From JANXPZ01 sp034678345 (GTDB taxonomy: Bacteria > Eisenbacteria > RBG-16-71-46): DNA of 8,420 bases. Positions 5,454 to 8,420 of the stretch are shown piece by piece. The stretch is taken from contig JAXDBZ010000156.1 of assembly GCA_034678345.1 (NCBI GenBank), positions 1-8,420 of the forward strand, given 5' to 3'. The notes beneath the pieces were generated by a model, which worked only from the letters and a program-made list of their open reading frames with translations, had not been told where the DNA came from and did no database searches. The position numbers and the translations under genes are program-made. Numbering within the stretch: the first letter of the stretch is position 1; each line of letters starts with the position of its first letter.

Positions 5454-7054
5454 ACCGTCCCCCGCACGCCCGCCAGACGGGCGAAGAGGCCGAGGACGAG
5501 CACCACGCCGTCCCGGAGCCGGCAGGCCCAGACTCGCTCGAGCGGCATGGTCACCAGCTTGTCGAGGTCCTCGCGCCGCAGCAGCCCGGTGGCGAAGAGC
5601 CCCACACCGGCGGCGAGCGCCAGCAGCGCGTGGATCGGCACGAGGACGAGGCCGTGGACGAGCGCCTCGATCGCCAGGACCGCCCCGGCCACCGGCAGGA
5701 ACAGCGCCACCGCGGTGAGCGCCGCGCGCGCGCGCTCCTCCGCCCCCTCGGGCAGCAGGCGCGCCAGCAGGACGAAGGCGAGGGCGTAGGAGACGGCCGC
5801 GCCGGTGAGGTTGGCCCAGGCCGCGCCGATGATGCCCAGCGGCAGGACCAGCACGAAGTAGGAGCCGAACTCCGTCGCCACCTTGGCCACCGCCAGGCGC
5901 ATGACGGTGCCCGGCTTGCGCATGGCCTGGAAGAGCGCGGTGAACGGCTGCTGGGCGGTGCGGGCGATGGGCACCAGCGCCAGCACGCGCAGCATCGGGA
6001 TGGCGGGCTCGAACAGGGGGCTGCCGATGAGCAGGGTGATCTCCCGCGCGAAGAGGAAGATGCCGATCGAGACCGCGCAGGCCAGGGCCTGGATCATGCG
6101 CTGCGCCTGATCGAAGACCAGGCGCAGGCGCTCGCGCTCGCCGCGCGCCACCAGCTGCGTGAGCGAGGGCAGCAGCGACGAGGGCAACGTGTTCACCACC
6201 TCGTTGAAGCGCTCGATGGTCTGGAAGGCGAACGTGAAGTAGCCGAGCGCGGCGGCGTCGAAGAGCTTGCCGAGGATGAACTTGCTCAGGTTCTGCCCGG
6301 AGAGGAAGGCGATGCGCCCCCCGAGCAGCGGCACCGAGTAGCCGATCATCTCGCGGAGCAGCCCACCCCAACCGGGTTCCGGCTCCTGCGGCGCACGGCC
6401 CGGCTCCTGCGGCACGCGGTCCGGACCCCACAGGCCGCGCAGGGCGAGCGCCGCCTGGGCGAAGGCCTGCAGCGTGGTGAGGACCGCGAGGCCGACCGCG
6501 AGCGAGACGACGCCGTGGCGGGTCCACCACAGCAGACCGACCAGCACGGTCTTGGCGACGTGGAAGCCCATGGCGAGCAGGGAGACGGTGCGGAACTGCT
6601 GGGTGCCGAAGAGCGTGGCCCGGCCGGTGGTCGAGAAGCCGTCGAACACCACCATGGCCGTGAGCACCGGCACGAGGATGCGCAGCTCCGGCACGGCGAA
6701 GAAGTCCGCCAGCCAGGGTGTGAGCGCCAGCAGCACCGCGCCGGCCACCAGACCGAGGCCCAGCTTGACGCCCAGCGCCAGCAGGTGCGCCCGCCGCAGG
6801 CTCCGGCGCCGGCCGTGCGCCTCGTACTCGGCGGCGTAACGCTCGAGGAACATCTCGAGGTTCCCGGTCGCCGTGGTGGCGAAGCCGACGCAGGCCAGGG
6901 CGATGGTCATGATCCCGAACTTGGTGGGACCCAGCCAGCGCAGCAGGAGGACGGAATAGGCCACGCCCGAGACCAGGGCCGCGACCTTCTCCAGGCCGAG
7001 CCAGAAGGCCCCCCGCGAGACGAAGCGGGCGATCTCGCCGGACCCGGACCTCAT
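5450..7054 (-). CDS. Wzx-type oligosaccharide flippase (MOP superfamily), flippase 2
   Basis: 534-residue hydrophobic protein with about 12-14 membrane segments. The N-terminus (FVSRGAFWLGLEKVAALVSG, then LLRWLGPTKFGIMTIAL) follows the usual opening of Wzx-like transporters, an amphipathic helix followed by LGPxxFGxxxxA. The middle of the protein is also family-like: GYSVPLLGGRIAFLSGQNL (238-256), the stretch from LGYFTFAFQ (270-278) to PSSLLPSL (291-298), and GSYFVLVLPLGIIGAAWA near 397-414. It would flip a polyprenyl-linked glycan across the inner membrane. It is longer than flippase 1, partly through a hydrophilic, proline-rich loop after about residue 207 that contains a short tandem duplication. 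The ATG at 7054 overlaps the upstream stop (ATGA), and a G6 run lies 4 bases before it. The gene directly precedes the GT2 enzyme, so one hypothesis is that it moves that enzyme's polyprenyl-phosphate sugar product. Moving a complete repeat unit is equally possible. Confidence 0.93.
   Translation of the reverse strand: MRSGSGEIARFVSRGAFWLGLEKVAALVSGVAYSVLLLRWLGPTKFGIMTIALACVGFATTATGNLEMFLERYAAEYEAHGRRRSLRRAHLLALGVKLGLGLVAGAVLLALTPWLADFFAVPELRILVPVLTAMVVFDGFSTTGRATLFGTQQFRTVSLLAMGFHVAKTVLVGLLWWTRHGVVSLAVGLAVLTTLQAFAQAALALRGLWGPDRVPQEPGRAPQEPEPGWGGLLREMIGYSVPLLGGRIAFLSGQNLSKFILGKLFDAAALGYFTFAFQTIERFNEVVNTLPSSLLPSLTQLVARGERERLRLVFDQAQRMIQALACAVSIGIFLFAREITLLIGSPLFEPAIPMLRVLALVPIARTAQQPFTALFQAMRKPGTVMRLAVAKVATEFGSYFVLVLPLGIIGAAWANLTGAAVSYALAFVLLARLLPEGAEERARAALTAVALFLPVAGAVLAIEALVHGLVLVPIHALLALAAGVGLFATGLLRREDLDKLVTMPLERVWACRLRDGVVLVLGLFARLAGVRGTV
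6374..6415 (-). repeat. 21-base imperfect tandem duplication inside flippase 2
   Basis: Two adjacent 21-base units encode VPQEPGR and APQEPEP (residues 214-227). The 14 bases CCGGCTCCTGCGGC (plus strand) occur at 6379-6392 and again at 6400-6413. The duplication keeps the frame and lies in a polar loop between predicted membrane segments. Confidence 0.75.
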
Positions 7055-8205
7055 CGCGCCCCCCGCAGCCAGGCCAGCTCGGTCACGAGCAGGGCCCGGA
7101 CGTCGGTCAGGTGGCGGACCCCGGCGGGGATCTCGTGGTCGCAGGCCAGCAGCGCCGCCATGTCCGGGTGCGCCGGGTCGTAGCCGTGCATCCCGGCGAG
7201 CCGTGTGGCACCCATGAACGAGGGCAGCAGGAGCGCACCGGGGTCGAGCAGGAAGACGTCCTCACCGTATTCGCGCGCCGGGAAGAGCACCCCCGCCCGT
7301 TCCAGTTCGTCCTCCGCGAGCCAGTGGCCGCCGCCCAGCGCGTCGAGCGCGGGGCGCACCTCGCCGCGCGCCGCCGGCGAACGCCACCAGAAACGGGCGA
7401 AGGTCGAGTCGAGGAAGGGCACGTAGTCGCGCGGCCAGCGGCAGGAGAGCCGCTCGAGCGCGCCCATCACGTCCACACTCCGCTCCACGTCCACCATGCC
7501 GTGGTCGGACAGCAGCACGAGCCGCAGTTCCTCCCCCCGCCCCGCCGCGTCCCGCGCGACGTCGCGCAGCCAACCGTCGTAGCGCGCCAGCGCCTCGCGC
7601 ACCCCGGCCCCGCCGCCACCCTCGCGGTGCAGCCGGGCGTCGAGGTCGGCCGTGTAGCAGAACACGAGGTCCTCGGGCCCGGTGGCGAGCGAGCGCGCCG
7701 CGCCGGCGAGCGCCTCGGCCTCCGGCGCGCGCCAGTTCCAGCCGCGCCAGCGGATCCCCGCGCGCTCCACGTCGTCCCAGAACGAGCCGCCGGGCAGGCC
7801 GCCGGGGGCGAAGATGTCGTCGCGCTCGGCGAGGTCGAACTCCTCCAGCAGCTCGCGCGGCACGTCGTAGAGGCTGAAGTAGCCGCGCACTCCCCGCCGC
7901 TCGACCAGCCGGGCGAGCAGACGCGAGAGCTTCCAGCTGCGCCGCAGGCGGGGCGGCAGGAGTCGCAGCCAGCGGAAGGCGGCGAAGGGCGAGGGCACCC
8001 CCGGCATCGCGCGCCGGTACATGAGCCAGCGCCCGTGCTCGCGGGGGAGCCTCCCGGTGAACAGGGTCGGCAGCGCGCCGGAGCTGAACCCGAGGACGGT
8101 CTCGAGCCGTCGCCGGTGCGGCAGCACCGCCGCGAATCCGGGCGTGCGCGCCGCCAGCTCGTAGCCGAGCGCGTCCACCAGCAGCACGGCCAGGCGGCGT
8201 CTCAT
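7051..8205 (-). CDS. Alkaline-phosphatase-superfamily phosphodiesterase/phosphatase, cytoplasmic
   Basis: 384 residues. It resembles the type I phosphodiesterase/nucleotide pyrophosphatase branch of the alkaline phosphatase superfamily, which uses two metal ions and a Ser/Thr nucleophile to cleave phosphate esters. The expected metal-site elements appear in order: D11 in LLVDALGYE, a nucleophile region GFSSGALPTLFTG (39-51, with S41 or S42 as candidate), D187/D189 and H193 in ADLDARLHREG, D234-H235 in LLSDHGM, and H340 in GMHGYDP. All ligands look intact, so the enzyme is probably active. There is no signal peptide; the chain opens directly with the first core strand, so it should act in the cytoplasm. 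The start is the ATG at 8205, with GGAG 5 bases upstream and an ATGA overlap with the gene before it. The stop overlaps the flippase 2 start. The substrate is unknown; a nucleotide sugar, a phosphorylated glycan intermediate or a phosphonate-type ester are all conceivable. LtaS or EptA-like phospholipid-head-group transferase activity is unlikely without membrane segments. Confidence 0.85.
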   Translation of the reverse strand: MRRRLAVLLVDALGYELAARTPGFAAVLPHRRRLETVLGFSSGALPTLFTGRLPREHGRWLMYRRAMPGVPSPFAAFRWLRLLPPRLRRSWKLSRLLARLVERRGVRGYFSLYDVPRELLEEFDLAERDDIFAPGGLPGGSFWDDVERAGIRWRGWNWRAPEAEALAGAARSLATGPEDLVFCYTADLDARLHREGGGGAGVREALARYDGWLRDVARDAAGRGEELRLVLLSDHGMVDVERSVDVMGALERLSCRWPRDYVPFLDSTFARFWWRSPAARGEVRPALDALGGGHWLAEDELERAGVLFPAREYGEDVFLLDPGALLLPSFMGATRLAGMHGYDPAHPDMAALLACDHEIPAGVRHLTDVRALLVTELAWLRGAR

Positions 8206-8420
8206 GCCGGCTCCGCCGTGCGCTGGCCGTCGAGCACCCAGCGGTCCCAGGCCTCCACGACGCGGCGCGCCGCCTGCGGCCAGCCGAGCCGGCCCGCGTC
8301 TCCGACCACGCCCAGCGTCCCCAGCGCGCGCGCGGCCGGCGGCGGCCGCGCCGGCGCCTCCGCCCCACCGGGATCCACGGCCGCCGCCCGCAGCAGCACG
8401 GGGGCCGCGGCGGCCACGCG
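8202..8420 (-). CDS. C-terminal fragment of an unrecognised protein (runs off right edge)
   Basis: The frame is open from the right edge for 72 codons to a TGA at 8204-8202, which overlaps the ATG of the phosphatase-superfamily gene. Continuous reading frame up to a tight ATGA junction is the main reason to believe it. An Ala/Pro-rich stretch (EAPARPPPAARALG) precedes a more ordinary end with an amphipathic helix-like segment, QAARRVVEAWDRWVLDG. I do not recognise the family. The visible part is too short for a domain assignment and has no obvious membrane segment. By position it is the upstream member of the same leftward block. Confidence 0.6.
   Translation of the reverse strand, partial: RVAAAAPVLLRAAAVDPGGAEAPARPPPAARALGTLGVVGDAGRLGWPQAARRVVEAWDRWVLDGQRTAEPA

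Noticed and set aside
5724..5738. Alternating GC run (possible Z-DNA tract)
   Set aside because: Short and inside a coding region rich in Arg and Ala codons; expected by chance at this base composition.
5454..6530. 359-residue N-terminal extension of the GT2 gene
   Set aside because: It lies entirely within flippase 2 in another frame and has no domain-like features. The GT2 fold begins right after the GTG at 5453.
5630..7183. 517-codon open frame on the plus strand opposite flippase 2
   Set aside because: Composition (Glu/Gln/His/Arg) is that of the reverse complement of hydrophobic membrane codons; the minus-strand flippase is clearly the real gene.

Overview
The window is very GC-rich (about three quarters G+C by eye), with tightly packed genes and the long out-of-frame shadow ORFs typical of such DNA. 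The only recognisable promoter has a proteobacterial-type -10 box (TAGAAT), and the gene content is that of a cell-surface polysaccharide locus. A high-GC Gram-negative bacterium (for example a proteobacterium or myxobacterium-like lineage) is the most natural reading, but nothing here fixes the taxon.

Layout. (A) From 8420 down to 3336, one block of six minus-strand genes is read leftward: the C-terminal end of an unrecognised protein, an alkaline-phosphatase-superfamily enzyme, a Wzx-type flippase, a GT2 (DPM1-like) glycosyltransferase, a small DUF2304 membrane protein, and a flippase-like membrane protein of the lysylphosphatidylglycerol-synthase TM family (UPF0104). Junctions are 4-base stop/start overlaps except GT2/DUF2304, where a 10-base gap carries the ribosome site. 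(B) One plus-strand gene, 2101-3306, encodes an ArnB-like DegT/DnrJ/EryC1 sugar aminotransferase. It converges on block A and diverges from block C, and has its own candidate sigma-70-type promoter. (C) From 2005 down to the left edge, a second Wzx-type flippase overlaps by 4 bases the N-terminal part of a large polytopic membrane protein that looks like a GT-C glycosyltransferase.

How the genes may work together (inference). The aminotransferase would make a 4-amino sugar nucleotide. The GT2 enzyme with its DUF2304 partner would load a sugar onto polyprenyl phosphate. One of three candidate lipid-glycan translocators would flip it, and the GT-C-like protein would transfer the sugar on the outer face of the inner membrane. 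This resembles in parts the GacI/GacJ/GacK/GacL side-chain module of group A Streptococcus, with different neighbours. The cytoplasmic-looking phosphatase-superfamily protein has no obvious assigned step and is the least explained member. No RNA genes, CRISPR arrays, insertion sequences or phage genes were seen. About 99% of the window is coding; the only non-coding stretches are 2006-2100, 3307-3335 and 4733-4742.
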